From contig NZ_JAOBTH010000028.1 in the NCBI RefSeq assembly GCF_025215075.1, forward strand, positions 1 to 64,000: a DNA stretch of 64,000 bases, in the 5' to 3' direction. The DNA is from Tenacibaculum haliotis. GTDB lineage: Bacteria > Bacteroidota > Bacteroidia > Flavobacteriales > Flavobacteriaceae. Position numbers and translations under genes: made by a program. The notes under the pieces are model-generated. The model ran no database searches and had not been told where the DNA came from. It was given only the letters and a program-made list of their open reading frames with translations. Shown piece by piece: positions 16,048 to 25,424 of the stretch (within the stretch, counting starts at the first letter, position 1; each line of letters begins with the position of its first letter).

Positions 16048-17700
16048 TTAATTTAGTAATTCTTTTGCGTGTGTTAATGCGCTTTCAGAAATGTCTTTTC
16101 CGCTTAACATTTCAGCAATTTCAACAATACGTTCTTCTTTAGATAACAGTTTTAAATTAGAAGTTGTAACTCCGTTTTCTTCGCCTTTGTACACTTTGTA
16201 ATGTTGTAAGCCTTTTGCTGCAATTTGTGGTAAATGCGTAATAGTAATTACTTGCATACTTGTACCCATATCTTGCATTATTTTTGCTATTTTATTAGAA
16301 ACTTCACCCGAAACTCCGGTATCAATCTCATCAAAAATAATGGTTGGTAATTGTATATTTTCTGATAATATTTTTTTTATTGAAAGCATAATTCTTGATA
16401 ATTCACCTCCAGAAGCTACTTTTTTAAGTTCTCCGAAATTACCTCCTTTATTTGCAGAAAATAAAAAAGTTAATACATCTTTTCCGTTTGTAAAATACTC
16501 TTTCGATGCTGATAATTTTATAGAAAAACGTGCATTTGGCATCCCTAATTCTGTTAACAAAAACTCTAAGGCTTTTTGTAATTTAGGAATTGCCTTGTTT
16601 CTCGATTTTGTTATCATTACTGCAACATCATCTAACTTTTTAGCAACTTCATTTATCTCTGCATTTTTTGCTTCAATTAACGTTCCTGCATTGGCTACTT
16701 GCGATACTTTTTCTGATAATGTTTCGTGGATAACCTGTAATTCTTTAATAGAATCTACCGAGTGTTTTTTCTGGAGGTTGTATATTAATTGCAACCTATC
16801 ATTTAATTCTTCTATTTCATTCGGATTAAAATCTACCGCTTCATTCTCATTTTCTAGTTCAGAAACAACATCATCTAACTCTAATTTAATGCTCGTAACT
16901 CTGTTAGAAATTTCCTCGTATTTTTTAGAGTATCCGCTTATTTTTTGCAAACTATTTTCTAGCGAATACAATAAGTTTTGTAAGCCTATTTCTTCATTTA
17001 CTGATATCTCTAAAGATTCTGATAAACTCAGTTTTATTTCTTCTATGTTATTTAATCGCCCAAGTTTTTCCTCTAAAGCCTCTTGTTCATCACTTTTTAA
17101 ATTTGCTTCTTCTAACTCGTTAAATAAATGCAAATTATACTCATGCTGTTCATTTGATTTTTCAGTTTCTTGTTGAAGAATTTTAAGCTCTTTATTTAAT
17201 GTTGAATACTTTTTTAATCCTCTTTTATAAGATGCTATTTTGGGTTGGTTTTTAGCCAAAGCATCTAGTACTGAAAATTGAAAGCTAACATCAGAAAGTT
17301 GTGATGTTTGATGTTGCGAATGAATATCAATCAGTTTTGTTTTTAAAGCCGTTAAAACTGATAAATTTACAGGTGTATCATTTACAAAAGCTCTCGACTT
17401 ACCTGAAGGAAGAATTTCTCTTCGAATAATCGTTTCGGCTTCATAGTCTACATCTAATTTTTCAAATAAACGTTGTAAATCATAACCTTCAACAGCAAAT
17501 TTAGCTTCAATAACACACTTTTTTTCCGTGTTTTTTAAAGATGATAAATCGGCACGGTTTCCCATTACCAAGCCTAAGGCTCCTAATAAGATGGATTTTC
17601 CTGCTCCGGTTTCACCTGTTATGATTGATAAACCTCTTGTAAAATCAATCGATAATTGATTGATTAACGCATAATTATGTATGGATAATTGTATAAGCAA
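16048..17700 (-). CDS. recN: DNA repair protein RecN
   Basis: SMC-like ATPase that holds DNA ends together during double-strand-break repair. Walker A GETGAGKSIL at about residue 32, two long coiled-coil arms (about 150-370), ABC signature VASGGELSRIML and Walker B IIFDEIDTGVSG near residue 460, then a D/H-loop region THLPQIAA. 550 residues is normal. Last member of the bamD to recN run on the minus strand; about 70 bp from the small gene before it. Confidence 0.96.
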   Translation of the reverse strand: MLIQLSIHNYALINQLSIDFTRGLSIITGETGAGKSILLGALGLVMGNRADLSSLKNTEKKCVIEAKFAVEGYDLQRLFEKLDVDYEAETIIRREILPSGKSRAFVNDTPVNLSVLTALKTKLIDIHSQHQTSQLSDVSFQFSVLDALAKNQPKIASYKRGLKKYSTLNKELKILQQETEKSNEQHEYNLHLFNELEEANLKSDEQEALEEKLGRLNNIEEIKLSLSESLEISVNEEIGLQNLLYSLENSLQKISGYSKKYEEISNRVTSIKLELDDVVSELENENEAVDFNPNEIEELNDRLQLIYNLQKKHSVDSIKELQVIHETLSEKVSQVANAGTLIEAKNAEINEVAKKLDDVAVMITKSRNKAIPKLQKALEFLLTELGMPNARFSIKLSASKEYFTNGKDVLTFLFSANKGGNFGELKKVASGGELSRIMLSIKKILSENIQLPTIIFDEIDTGVSGEVSNKIAKIMQDMGTSMQVITITHLPQIAAKGLQHYKVYKGEENGVTTSNLKLLSKEERIVEIAEMLSGKDISESALTHAKELLN

Positions 17701-17769
17701 ATTCTATTCTTTAAAAGAATAAAAATACAAATTTTGATTGAATTATAGCACTTTAAAAAGTAGGGAAGT

Positions 17770-17931
17770 TTATTGTTTTTTTCTACTTGACAATAAGTTG
17801 TCAATCACCATTGATAAGAGCACAAAAGCGAGTAAAAAACTTTCTAGTTTACTTAAGCTATCATTTATAATTCCCATTGAAATTACATACAACATAATAA
17901 TTGAAAGAAAAACTATTCTAGCCTTTTTCAT
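17770..17931 (-). CDS. Small two-helix membrane protein
   Basis: 53 residues from MKKARIVFLS with two hydrophobic segments (about 4-24 and 28-47) and a basic tail SSRKKQ. The longer frame to 17973 would overlap the end of the DUF4835 gene; the ATG at 17931 comes one base after that stop, which favours the short form. I do not recognise a family. Its place between DUF4835 and recN suggests co-transcription. Confidence 0.5.
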   Translation of the reverse strand: MKKARIVFLSIIMLYVISMGIINDSLSKLESFLLAFVLLSMVIDNLLSSRKKQ

Positions 17932-17932
17932 T

Positions 17933-18823
17933 TTAGTTAATCTTCTTCCATTTATCTTTATAAGTAGGAGCAATTTTATTTAAAACACTCAACATTTTTT
18001 GAGTGTTTTTTGTTGGTTTGCCATCAGAAAAAACATTTGAAATCTCATCTCCTTTAGCATCTAAAAAAACACGAATCATATAATTACCAATAGCTACATT
18101 GTATAATTTATCTAACGCAATTATGTTTTTCGCTATTGTTTGCTTAGCTAATTCCTTATTCTCTGAAAAATTATCAAATCCTTTTCTATGATACTCGTAA
18201 TAAATAGTTCGGAGTGGGCTAAATTTTGAAGACAATAAATTATCTATAAAAACAAAACGGTTTTGTTTACCTACTTGATTTTGCCATCCTAACTCTCCGT
18301 TAGATTGTGCTTGAAGCATTACATTTTCTGCTGACTTTAAATAATCAGTACCGCCTTTTAAAGCAAAGGTATCTGCATCTAATCCTATAATAGCATATGC
18401 ATAAAATGCGATTAATGAAACCAAATTAGAATCGTATGTATTCGGATTAAAAATTAACGGATCAAACTCATTATAACGAAAGTTAAAATTCGTGTCATTA
18501 ATATTTAAAACAGGTGTTGCGTAACTTGAGTTATAAACAGGTCGGGTAGCTTGTACTTGTATACTTGCTCTAAAATTATTGCCACTTTGTTCATTTACAA
18601 CAATGGTAAAAGCACAATTAATTCGTTCTTGTTGTTTAAAGTTTTTGTTTGTCCATTGTTTATCATTAATAAACTCAGTTAGTGATTTTTGAAGCGTTTC
18701 AAAAACTTGCTTATTACTACTCTGAACTTTATCTGCATTTATAGTTACCAAAGCGTTTAACTCTTGCGACTGGATTGTAAAAACGAATGATAAAACAAAA
18801 ATTAAAAAGAAAATTTTACGCAT
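17933..18823 (-). CDS. DUF4835 family secreted protein
   Basis: Signal peptide (1-19, ending IQSQ) and a 297-residue DUF4835 domain, a family confined to Bacteroidota and often found next to coaBC, omega subunit and bamD as here. Typical stretches are ELNALVTINADKVQ, QERINCAFTIVV and NKIAPTYKDKWKKI at the end. Some members are linked to gliding motility and type IX secretion; whether this one is cannot be told from sequence alone. Confidence 0.88.
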   Translation of the reverse strand: MRKIFFLIFVLSFVFTIQSQELNALVTINADKVQSSNKQVFETLQKSLTEFINDKQWTNKNFKQQERINCAFTIVVNEQSGNNFRASIQVQATRPVYNSSYATPVLNINDTNFNFRYNEFDPLIFNPNTYDSNLVSLIAFYAYAIIGLDADTFALKGGTDYLKSAENVMLQAQSNGELGWQNQVGKQNRFVFIDNLLSSKFSPLRTIYYEYHRKGFDNFSENKELAKQTIAKNIIALDKLYNVAIGNYMIRVFLDAKGDEISNVFSDGKPTKNTQKMLSVLNKIAPTYKDKWKKIN

Positions 18824-18841
18824 CTATTACACTTTATTTTT

Positions 18842-18866
18842 ATCAGGTTGAGCGCAGTCGAAACCT
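18842..18866. repeat. Possible dispersed flavobacterial repeat
   Basis: GGTTGAGCGCAGTCGAAACC is unusually G+C-rich for this AT-rich DNA and has the look of the short repeats scattered between flavobacterial genes. No second copy was found in this window. The rest of 18824-18953 holds no gene. Confidence 0.3.
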
Positions 18867-18953
18867 ATTAAAACTCCTCGAAAAAACTGCGTTTGTATCT
18901 TCAAAGTAAAAATATTTTACTTTTCAATAATACTCGAGAAGACAATATAATTA

Positions 18954-20162
18954 TTATTTAATTTTATTGATAATTTCTTCAATTATATCTACTGATACTG
19001 CTTTTTTGGATTTTAATTCAAATGATTTCTCATTAAAATCAGCATCAATAATAGTAATCTTATTTGTATCAGTAGCAAAACCTGCTCCTTTATCTTGAAG
19101 CGAATTTAAGATAATTAAATCTAAATTCTTTTTAGTTATTTTACTCTTTGCATTTTCAACTTCATTATTTGTTTCTAACGCAAACCCTACTAATAATTGA
19201 TTCTTTTTAACTGTTCCTAAAGACCTTAAAATGTCTTTTGTTGGCGCCAATTCAATTACTAACGCTGAATCTTTCTTTTTTATTTTCTGAGTAGCCACAT
19301 TTTTTGGTCGATAATCTGCCACAGCTGCCGATAAAATAGCAATGTCTACTTCGCCATAATATTTATGACAAGCTTTGTACATTTCTTCTGCTGATTTTAC
19401 ATCAACTCTATGAATAAAAGAATGATTTACTTTTTGATGTGATGGCCCTGATACTAAAAAAACTTCCGCACCTAAATTAGCGGCTGTTTTTGCAATTTCA
19501 AATCCCATTTTACCTGAAGAATGATTTCCTATAAAACGTACAGGATCTATTGCTTCATACGTGGGACCTGCTGTAATTAAAATTTTCTTCCCACGAAGTG
19601 GTAATTTAGACACAACATCTTTTTCAATAAAAGAAACAATGTCTTCTGGTTCGGCCATACGACCTTCTCCTACTAATCCACTTGCTAATTCACCAGAAGT
19701 AGCGGGAATTAATATATTACCAAAACTTTGTAATGTATCTAAACTCTTTTTTGTTGATGGATGTTGATACATATCTAAATCCATTGCTGGAGCAAAGTAC
19801 ACAGGGCATTTTGCTGATAAATATGTTGCTAATAATAAGTTATCGCAAGTACCGTTTGTCATTTTAGACAAGGTATTTGCGGTAGCAGGAGCTATAATTA
19901 TAATATCTGCCCAAAGTCCTAAATCAACATGATTGTTCCATAGTTCGTTTTCATCTTCTTTTTCATAAAAAGTAGAATGAACAGGATTTTTTGATAAGGT
20001 GGAAAGAGTAAGTGGAGTTATGAAATCTTTAGACGCAGGAGTCATAACTACTTTGACTTCTGCGCCCGATTTTATAAATAGACGAACTAAGTTCGCTGTT
20101 TTGTATGCGGCAATACCAGCTGTAACACCAAGTAATACTTTTTTACCGCTTAATACAGACAT
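18954..20162 (-). CDS. coaBC: Bifunctional phosphopantothenoylcysteine decarboxylase / phosphopantothenate-cysteine ligase
   Basis: Two steps of coenzyme A synthesis. N-terminal flavin decarboxylase (CoaC, about 1-180) with GVTAGIAAYKTANLV, the active His in NNHVDLGLWAD, PATANTLSKM and the substrate-clamp region FAPAMDLDMYQHP. C-terminal CTP-dependent ligase (CoaB, about 185-402) with ITAGPTYEAIDPVRFIGN and AAVADYRPK. Stop of the omega-subunit gene lies one base from its start, so the two are co-transcribed. Confidence 0.95.
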   Translation of the reverse strand: MSVLSGKKVLLGVTAGIAAYKTANLVRLFIKSGAEVKVVMTPASKDFITPLTLSTLSKNPVHSTFYEKEDENELWNNHVDLGLWADIIIIAPATANTLSKMTNGTCDNLLLATYLSAKCPVYFAPAMDLDMYQHPSTKKSLDTLQSFGNILIPATSGELASGLVGEGRMAEPEDIVSFIEKDVVSKLPLRGKKILITAGPTYEAIDPVRFIGNHSSGKMGFEIAKTAANLGAEVFLVSGPSHQKVNHSFIHRVDVKSAEEMYKACHKYYGEVDIAILSAAVADYRPKNVATQKIKKKDSALVIELAPTKDILRSLGTVKKNQLLVGFALETNNEVENAKSKITKKNLDLIILNSLQDKGAGFATDTNKITIIDADFNEKSFELKSKKAVSVDIIEEIINKIK

Positions 20163-20163
20163 A

Positions 20164-20484
20164 TTATTCTGCGTCTGGAGTTCTATGATATACTTTTCCG
20201 TTTAACCACTCATCTACAGCAATAGCGTGTGGTTTTGGTAAACGTTCGTAAAATTTAGAAACTTCAATTTGTTCTTTATTTTCAAAAACTTCTTCTAAAC
20301 TGTCATTGTAAGTAGCAAATTCATCTAACTTATCAACTAATTCTTTCTTTAAATCAGAATTAATTTGATTTGCTCTTTTAGCGATAACTGAAATAGCTTC
20401 GTAAATATTTTCTGTTGGAGCTTCGATAGCTTCTTTGTTATAAGTAATAGTACTTAACGGCGCTTTCGTTTCTTTATAATCCAT
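20164..20484 (-). CDS. rpoZ: RNA polymerase omega subunit, Bacteroidota type
   Basis: 106 residues; the core ENIYEAISVIAKRANQINSDLKKEL corresponds to the conserved omega helix that clamps the beta-prime C terminus. The C-terminal acidic and PKPHAIAVDEWLNGKVYHR extension is typical of Bacteroidota. Between bamD (three bases) and coaBC (one base), the usual order in this group. Confidence 0.85.
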   Translation of the reverse strand: MDYKETKAPLSTITYNKEAIEAPTENIYEAISVIAKRANQINSDLKKELVDKLDEFATYNDSLEEVFENKEQIEVSKFYERLPKPHAIAVDEWLNGKVYHRTPDAE

Positions 20485-20487
20485 TTT

Positions 20488-21300
20488 TTAACTTTTAACT
20501 AATTGTTCTTGTTCTTTGTTTAATGTTGCTAACATTTCATTAGATTCTTTCATGAATTTAGATTCAGGAAAGCTTCTCTTTAGCTTATCATACGCTTTTA
20601 CTGCCGTTTCAATTCTTTCAGCTTTTCTACGTTGTGTACTTTTCAATACAAAATCGTGTGCTGCTTTTAAACGAAAATATAACGCTTCTTCTTTATATTT
20701 AGTACCTAAATAATCTTCTAATAAATTATCGAACGCAGCTATTGCTGCGCTATAATTTCTAGAGTCATACCCTGCTGTATTGTAATATGTTTTAGCTATT
20801 TCAAAAGCCTTTTTCTCTAGCTTATTACGTAATTCAGTATAATATTTATTAGCTTCTTCTTGTTTATCTGAATTTGGATATTTATCAATAAAAGATTGAA
20901 AAGATGCTAATGCTTTATTTGTATCTGTTGGATCTAAGCTAAATTTTGGCGCTGCCTTGTAATAACTTAATGCTGATAAAAATGCCGCCTCTTCTCTTTT
21001 TGAACTTTTAGGGTAGTTTTTTGTAAACCTATTAAAGTAATACCCTGCTAAACTATAATCCTTTTCATTAAAGTTAGATTGAGAAACCATATATTGAATA
21101 CGTTCCATTTGTGGTTTCCCTCGGTATGAAGGGGTTATTTTCTCAAACAATCGTAAGGCTTTACTGTACTTTTGTGTTTCGTACATTTTTGTAGCCATTT
21201 TGTATTGTTCTTGTATAGTTCCTTTATTTAATACTTTGTTATATTCTCCGCATGAAGATAATATCAAAAGCATTACAACTAAATACGCTAAATTTTTCAT
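20488..21300 (-). CDS. bamD: Outer membrane protein assembly factor BamD
   Basis: Lipoprotein signal peptide with lipobox ILSSC, then TPR-like helices of the BamD/YfiO family (MYETQKYSKALRLFEKI, YSLAGYYFNRFTKNYPKS, ALASFQSFIDKYPNS). It forms the essential periplasmic platform of the BAM complex. Start taken at MKNLAYL (21300), three codons inside the longest frame. A TAATTTTG element lies 13 bases upstream. Confidence 0.92.
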   Translation of the reverse strand: MKNLAYLVVMLLILSSCGEYNKVLNKGTIQEQYKMATKMYETQKYSKALRLFEKITPSYRGKPQMERIQYMVSQSNFNEKDYSLAGYYFNRFTKNYPKSSKREEAAFLSALSYYKAAPKFSLDPTDTNKALASFQSFIDKYPNSDKQEEANKYYTELRNKLEKKAFEIAKTYYNTAGYDSRNYSAAIAAFDNLLEDYLGTKYKEEALYFRLKAAHDFVLKSTQRRKAERIETAVKAYDKLKRSFPESKFMKESNEMLATLNKEQEQLVKS

Positions 21301-21313
21301 TTTTTGCATTTGG

Positions 21314-21321
21314 CAAAATTA
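21314..21321 (-). promoter_or_regulatory. TAATTTTG -7 element for the bamD operon
   Basis: Minus-strand TAnnTTTG match 13 bases upstream of the bamD start. It should drive bamD, the omega-subunit gene and coaBC. Confidence 0.45.
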
Positions 21322-21431
21322 GTGATTAAATATGGATTATTAAAACGATTTTTGTACTCTGAATAGAGTATTGCAATAAACCATTAAATTTGTTATAAAA
21401 ACTATATACAGTTCCTAAATGTTTGTTAATC

Positions 21432-21947
21432 TTACACAGCAGTGTTAGCAGCGTCTTGAGCTACTATTTGCTTTACATCATTATCAAATAAATACAAACC
21501 TCCTTTGTCATCGCCAATTAAATTAATTTTATCTAAAATGTTTCTAGCTAATGCCTCTTCTTCTATTTGTTCAGAAACATACCATTGTAAAAAGTTATGT
21601 GTTGCGTAATCTCTTTCTTCTAAAGTAATATGTACTAAATCGTTTATTGATTTTGACACCATTACTTCATGATCAAATAAGGTTTGAAACATGTCTTTAA
21701 AAGAACCAAATTCTGCCGGTGGTGCTGCTAAATCAGAAACTCTTGCATGTCCTCCTCTTTCATTTACAAACTTTACTAGTTTTAACATGTGCATACGTTC
21801 TTCATCAGAATGTGCGTACATAAATTGTGCAACTCCTTCAAAACCTTGAGTTTCTGCCCAACATGCCATTGACAAGTATACTTGTGATGATTCTGCTTCT
21901 ATTTTTATTTGCTGATTTAAAGCTTCTTCTATTACTTTTGATAACAT
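21432..21947 (-). CDS. ftnA: Non-haem ferritin
   Basis: Four-helix-bundle iron-storage protein. Ferroxidase ligands are visible in IKIEAESSQVYLSMACW, YAHSDEERMHMLKL and SEQIEEEALARNIL. Length of 171 and the C-terminal fifth helix fit bacterial FtnA. Single gene with about 130 bp upstream containing the dapA terminator. Confidence 0.94.
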   Translation of the reverse strand: MLSKVIEEALNQQIKIEAESSQVYLSMACWAETQGFEGVAQFMYAHSDEERMHMLKLVKFVNERGGHARVSDLAAPPAEFGSFKDMFQTLFDHEVMVSKSINDLVHITLEERDYATHNFLQWYVSEQIEEEALARNILDKINLIGDDKGGLYLFDNDVKQIVAQDAANTAV

Positions 21948-22018
21948 ATTTTTATTTTTTGAAAATTATATTTACTCTTCTTTTAACTGGAAGGATAAAT
22001 TATTAAACAAAGATGCTA

Positions 22019-22051
22019 AAAAAAGACTACAATTAAAAAACTGTAGCCTTT
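22019..22051 (-). terminator. Terminator downstream of dapA
   Basis: Stem AAAAGACTACA / TGTAGCCTTTT with one mismatch and a loop of about ten bases, 28 bases past the dapA stop in the minus direction. Confidence 0.65.
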
Positions 22052-22078
22052 TATAACGTGTATTTTTGTTTAGACAAA

Positions 22079-22954
22079 TTATAGATTGTCTATAAAATCT
22101 GATATTTTTGTTTGTAACTCTTCTGTTGCTTTTACCAAAGGCAAACGAACTTCATCCAAACAAATTCCTTTTTTTAGCAAAACAGATTTAATTCCCGCTG
22201 GATTGTTTTCTTCAAAAATATAAGCTACAATATCCATTAATTTGTAATGAATCTCGTACGCTTCTTTATTTTTTCCTTCCAAGCCTAATTGAATCATTTT
22301 CGAAAATTCTTTAGGTAAACCTTGCCCTATTACAGATATTACTCCCGATGCTCCTGCCAAAACAACACCTAAAGCTAAATCATCATCTCCTGAAATAATT
22401 AAAAAATCTTTTGGTTTATTTTTCAACAACTCTAAATATTGTTGTTGAATATTACCAGCTTCTTTAACACCTACAATATTCTTAAAATCATTTGCTAAAC
22501 GTAAAATTGTTGCTGGCTCCATATTTTTAGCCGTTCTCCCTGGTACATTATATAAAATAATTGGCTTTGGACTGGCTAATGAAATTGCTTTAAAATGCTG
22601 ATAAAAACCTTCTTGCGTTGGCTTGCTATAATAAGGAGCTACTGATAAAACACCATCAATACTTGATAAATCTAACGAATTTAACTCCTCAATTACTGTT
22701 TGTGTATTATTACCACCAACACCTAAAACTAACGGTAATCGCCCATTATTTTCTTGTGCTATTACCTTTATTATTTCTTCTTTTTCTTTTGCTGTTATCG
22801 TTCCACTTTCGGCTGTGGTTCCGTTAATAACTAAGTAATTTGTTCCGTTATCAATATTATAATTCACTAGTTTTTTAAGTGCATTAAAATCTACACTTAA
22901 ATCTTCGTTAAAAGGAGTTACTAATGCGACTCCGGTACCAACAAATTTTTGCAT
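22079..22954 (-). CDS. dapA: 4-hydroxy-tetrahydrodipicolinate synthase
   Basis: First committed step of lysine and diaminopimelate synthesis. TIM barrel with the Thr-Thr pair in VINGTTAES, Tyr in [11 protein letters not shown] and Schiff-base Lys in [11 protein letters not shown]. 291 residues is normal. Its ATG shares the last base of the preceding DUF6913 gene (overlap at 22954), so the two are translationally coupled. Confidence 0.96.
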   Translation of the reverse strand: MQKFVGTGVALVTPFNEDLSVDFNALKKLVNYNIDNGTNYLVINGTTAESGTITAKEKEEIIKVIAQENNGRLPLVLGVGGNNTQTVIEELNSLDLSSIDGVLSVAPYYSKPTQEGFYQHFKAISLASPKPIILYNVPGRTAKNMEPATILRLANDFKNIVGVKEAGNIQQQYLELLKNKPKDFLIISGDDDLALGVVLAGASGVISVIGQGLPKEFSKMIQLGLEGKNKEAYEIHYKLMDIVAYIFEENNPAGIKSVLLKKGICLDEVRLPLVKATEELQTKISDFIDNL

Positions 22955-23466
22955 TATATTTTATTTAATATCGTTAAGTATTTTTTTAATTCTTGATTTA
23001 AAACTGCCTCATTAAATCCTTCATCAGAAATAACAAGATCATACAATCTATCATCAACTCCAGCAAAACCAGTTTTTAAACTTGCTTGCGACAACAAAGT
23101 TACCATATTCGTATATAAATTTGGCGTTTTCACATAGCTTATAAGCAAATCGTAATCGTTTTTAACGAAGTTTTTTAAATTGTCTGATTTTAAACTCGCT
23201 TTCATACCAATATCTTTATATGTAAAAAACTTAGGCAAAACTTCTTCTTTTTTAGAAAATTCTCTATAAATTAAAATAGTAATATTTTCTTTTTCGAAAG
23301 GTAGTTTATTTGTTAAATTGGCTAATACAATGTTCTCCAGCGATTCATTATCTAATAAAATAGCGACTTTTTTAACTTTTCTTTCTTTATGATTTTTAGC
23401 TTCGTTTTTTACAATAGTTTTATTGTAAATTTTTTGAATTGATTTTTGCTTTAGTCTACTTATCAT
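22954..23466 (-). CDS. DUF6913 family protein
   Basis: 170-residue soluble protein with a basic N-terminal helix ([20 protein letters not shown]) and an alpha/beta core ([33 protein letters not shown]). Matches my memory of the flavobacterial DUF6913 group, always next to dapA. Function unknown. Overlaps dapA by one base. Confidence 0.7.
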   Translation of the reverse strand: MISRLKQKSIQKIYNKTIVKNEAKNHKERKVKKVAILLDNESLENIVLANLTNKLPFEKENITILIYREFSKKEEVLPKFFTYKDIGMKASLKSDNLKNFVKNDYDLLISYVKTPNLYTNMVTLLSQASLKTGFAGVDDRLYDLVISDEGFNEAVLNQELKKYLTILNKI

Positions 23467-23494
23467 TCTTACTAATTACTAACCTTAATACGTT

Positions 23495-24571
23495 TTACTT
23501 CTCTTCAATTTCTAACAATAAAAATTGATTTAATTGCTTACCATATACCTGAAAATTATCATCAGATACTAATATTAAAGAACGATTACCGTTAGATAAC
23601 CTGGGGCCGAAAGTAATTCCTTCAATATTATCTATAATCGAGTCTGTTAATTGCTCTTGAATTGATTTAAAATCAAATAATAATTCTTTCTTTAATGGAA
23701 TATACGCCTCTTCCTTTAGGGATTGAACCTCTAATGTATTTGTTGATTCCTCTTTAATTGTTGCTTTAAAAATCCTGATGGTATTTCCTAAAGTTCCATA
23801 TCCACTTTGATAAATTCTTTCAACAATAAAAAAATGATTCTTTTGATATTCTAAGATAGCGGTTACACCATTTAAGTTCACTTTCCCTTTTGCTGGCTTA
23901 TCAATTTTTTCTAATTGATATGCAAACTGCTTCGTCGCTTTTTTTGTCTGATTATCAAAATATGTAATTCTTATTGGCGACTGTGTTTTATGAAATGTAG
24001 GTTCTTCTCCATCAGCTTTTAATGGCGCCTCCATTGCCGCCCAAAAACCTTTTTTATCTATACTTTTTGAAGAACTTTCGAAAGCAGCATTGTGTTTTGG
24101 TTTTGCCTTCGAATTTGCATTAAAATAAGCTGGAGTATTTATTTTTTCTTTAAAAAAACCCACACTATCTACTGTAAAAATTGTTGGGTTTTTACCGTAA
24201 TGGATAGCTCCTTCACTTACTAAGTTAATTTTATTATCGGAAGTAATAAAAATCGATTCTAAATCTAACGCATTATCTTTATAAAACTTACTTGTAGTAT
24301 CTATTTCTATTACTCTTTTAAAATTTATCGTTTTTATTGAGTCTTTTTCAATTTGAATATTACCTAGTAAAATTCTAGGATTTTTAGCATCATCAACAAC
24401 CATATAATATTGGTTGTTACTAAAATCGATTCCAGAAATACCGCCTATGATAGTGTTATCTATCAATAAAGAACCTTTAACTATATATTCGTTTAAAAAA
24501 TGCAGTTGTAATTTTTCTTTTTTACAAGACACAAAACACAAAGCAATAATTAGTAATCTTATTATTTTCAT
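23495..24571 (-). CDS. Lipoprotein with phytase-like esterase domain
   Basis: Lipoprotein signal with lipobox CFVSC, then a 330-residue beta-propeller-like domain: GGISGIDFSNNQYYMVVDD, ALDLESIFIT and DNIEGITFGPRLSNGNRSLILVSDDNF are the marks of the esterase-like phytase family (PF13449). Probably faces the periplasm. Substrate unknown. Two bases from the lysoplasmalogenase stop side, so part of the same minus-strand run. Confidence 0.75.
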   Translation of the reverse strand: MKIIRLLIIALCFVSCKKEKLQLHFLNEYIVKGSLLIDNTIIGGISGIDFSNNQYYMVVDDAKNPRILLGNIQIEKDSIKTINFKRVIEIDTTSKFYKDNALDLESIFITSDNKINLVSEGAIHYGKNPTIFTVDSVGFFKEKINTPAYFNANSKAKPKHNAAFESSSKSIDKKGFWAAMEAPLKADGEEPTFHKTQSPIRITYFDNQTKKATKQFAYQLEKIDKPAKGKVNLNGVTAILEYQKNHFFIVERIYQSGYGTLGNTIRIFKATIKEESTNTLEVQSLKEEAYIPLKKELLFDFKSIQEQLTDSIIDNIEGITFGPRLSNGNRSLILVSDDNFQVYGKQLNQFLLLEIEEK

Positions 24572-24573
24572 TT

Positions 24574-25242
24574 TTAAAATTTATTAGCTTTTTCTCTTAC
24601 AATTAATCCTTTTACGGTTAAATATTGTGCTATGATATATAATAAAATCACAAAAAAGTCAAGTATTTTATTATACTCATAGTATATATTTAAAATAATA
24701 AAGCCATCAGCAATAACAAAAAATATTGCACTAAAAAACAATAACAAATTTCCTTTTGATTTTTCTTGCTGATAATTTAAAAATGTAACCGCTCCATATA
24801 TCGACACCACAAGTCCATATTCAGCAACAGGAATTAACATGTCTTTTAAGTTATCAAAAACGACATACATGATTGTTAAAAAATATGACATGTATGGAAT
24901 TGTAGAAAGGACTATTCTTGTAAATGATTTCTTTTCAAGAAAACCTACTATTATTTTTATATATAATACGTGAGTTACTAAAAAAGAAGCTACTCCAAAA
25001 ACAAAATAACTTTGGTCAGCTAACAAAAGAACATCTCCTAAAAAAGCAAAAAATAGTCCTAAGACCAACCACCAATTAACTTTTTTCGTCGAAATAAAAT
25101 ACACTACTAATAACGTAATCATTAGTAATGGTTTAAAAACAATTTCCATTGTTTTATTCTGAAAAACTACAGCAAAAATATCAGCTATCGAAACAATAAA
25201 AAATAATATAGTTGCTATTACTATTTTAGTTTTTTTTGTCAT
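24574..25242 (-). CDS. YhhN-family lysoplasmalogenase, paralogue 1
   Basis: Eight transmembrane helices across 222 residues, with family marks KPLLM, the GD pair in FFAFLGDVLLL, and ADGFIIL near the C terminus, where conserved Asp residues should line the active site. Family members cleave the vinyl-ether bond of lysoplasmalogen; whether this organism makes plasmalogens is unknown. A clear paralogue lies upstream at 25425. Confidence 0.8.
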   Translation of the reverse strand: MTKKTKIVIATILFFIVSIADIFAVVFQNKTMEIVFKPLLMITLLVVYFISTKKVNWWLVLGLFFAFLGDVLLLADQSYFVFGVASFLVTHVLYIKIIVGFLEKKSFTRIVLSTIPYMSYFLTIMYVVFDNLKDMLIPVAEYGLVVSIYGAVTFLNYQQEKSKGNLLLFFSAIFFVIADGFIILNIYYEYNKILDFFVILLYIIAQYLTVKGLIVREKANKF

Positions 25243-25424
25243 ACTTATCTTATATGATTTTATTTAAAATAATTTTAATAGTTTCTTTTTTTTTAGCTTT
25301 TTAATTTTTCTTTCAGATTGTAGCAATATAGTTTTTTATATAAATTACTACTACTATTTTTATCTTTTTTTTTAACAAAATAATTCAACTGTCAACTAGT
25401 ACGACATTAAAAAAATCACGCATA

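Noticed and set aside
16340..17176. A 278-codon plus-strand frame opposite recN
   Set aside because: It is rich in Ser, Phe and Leu as expected of an antisense shadow of the well-supported recN, with no promoter, RBS or recognisable motif.
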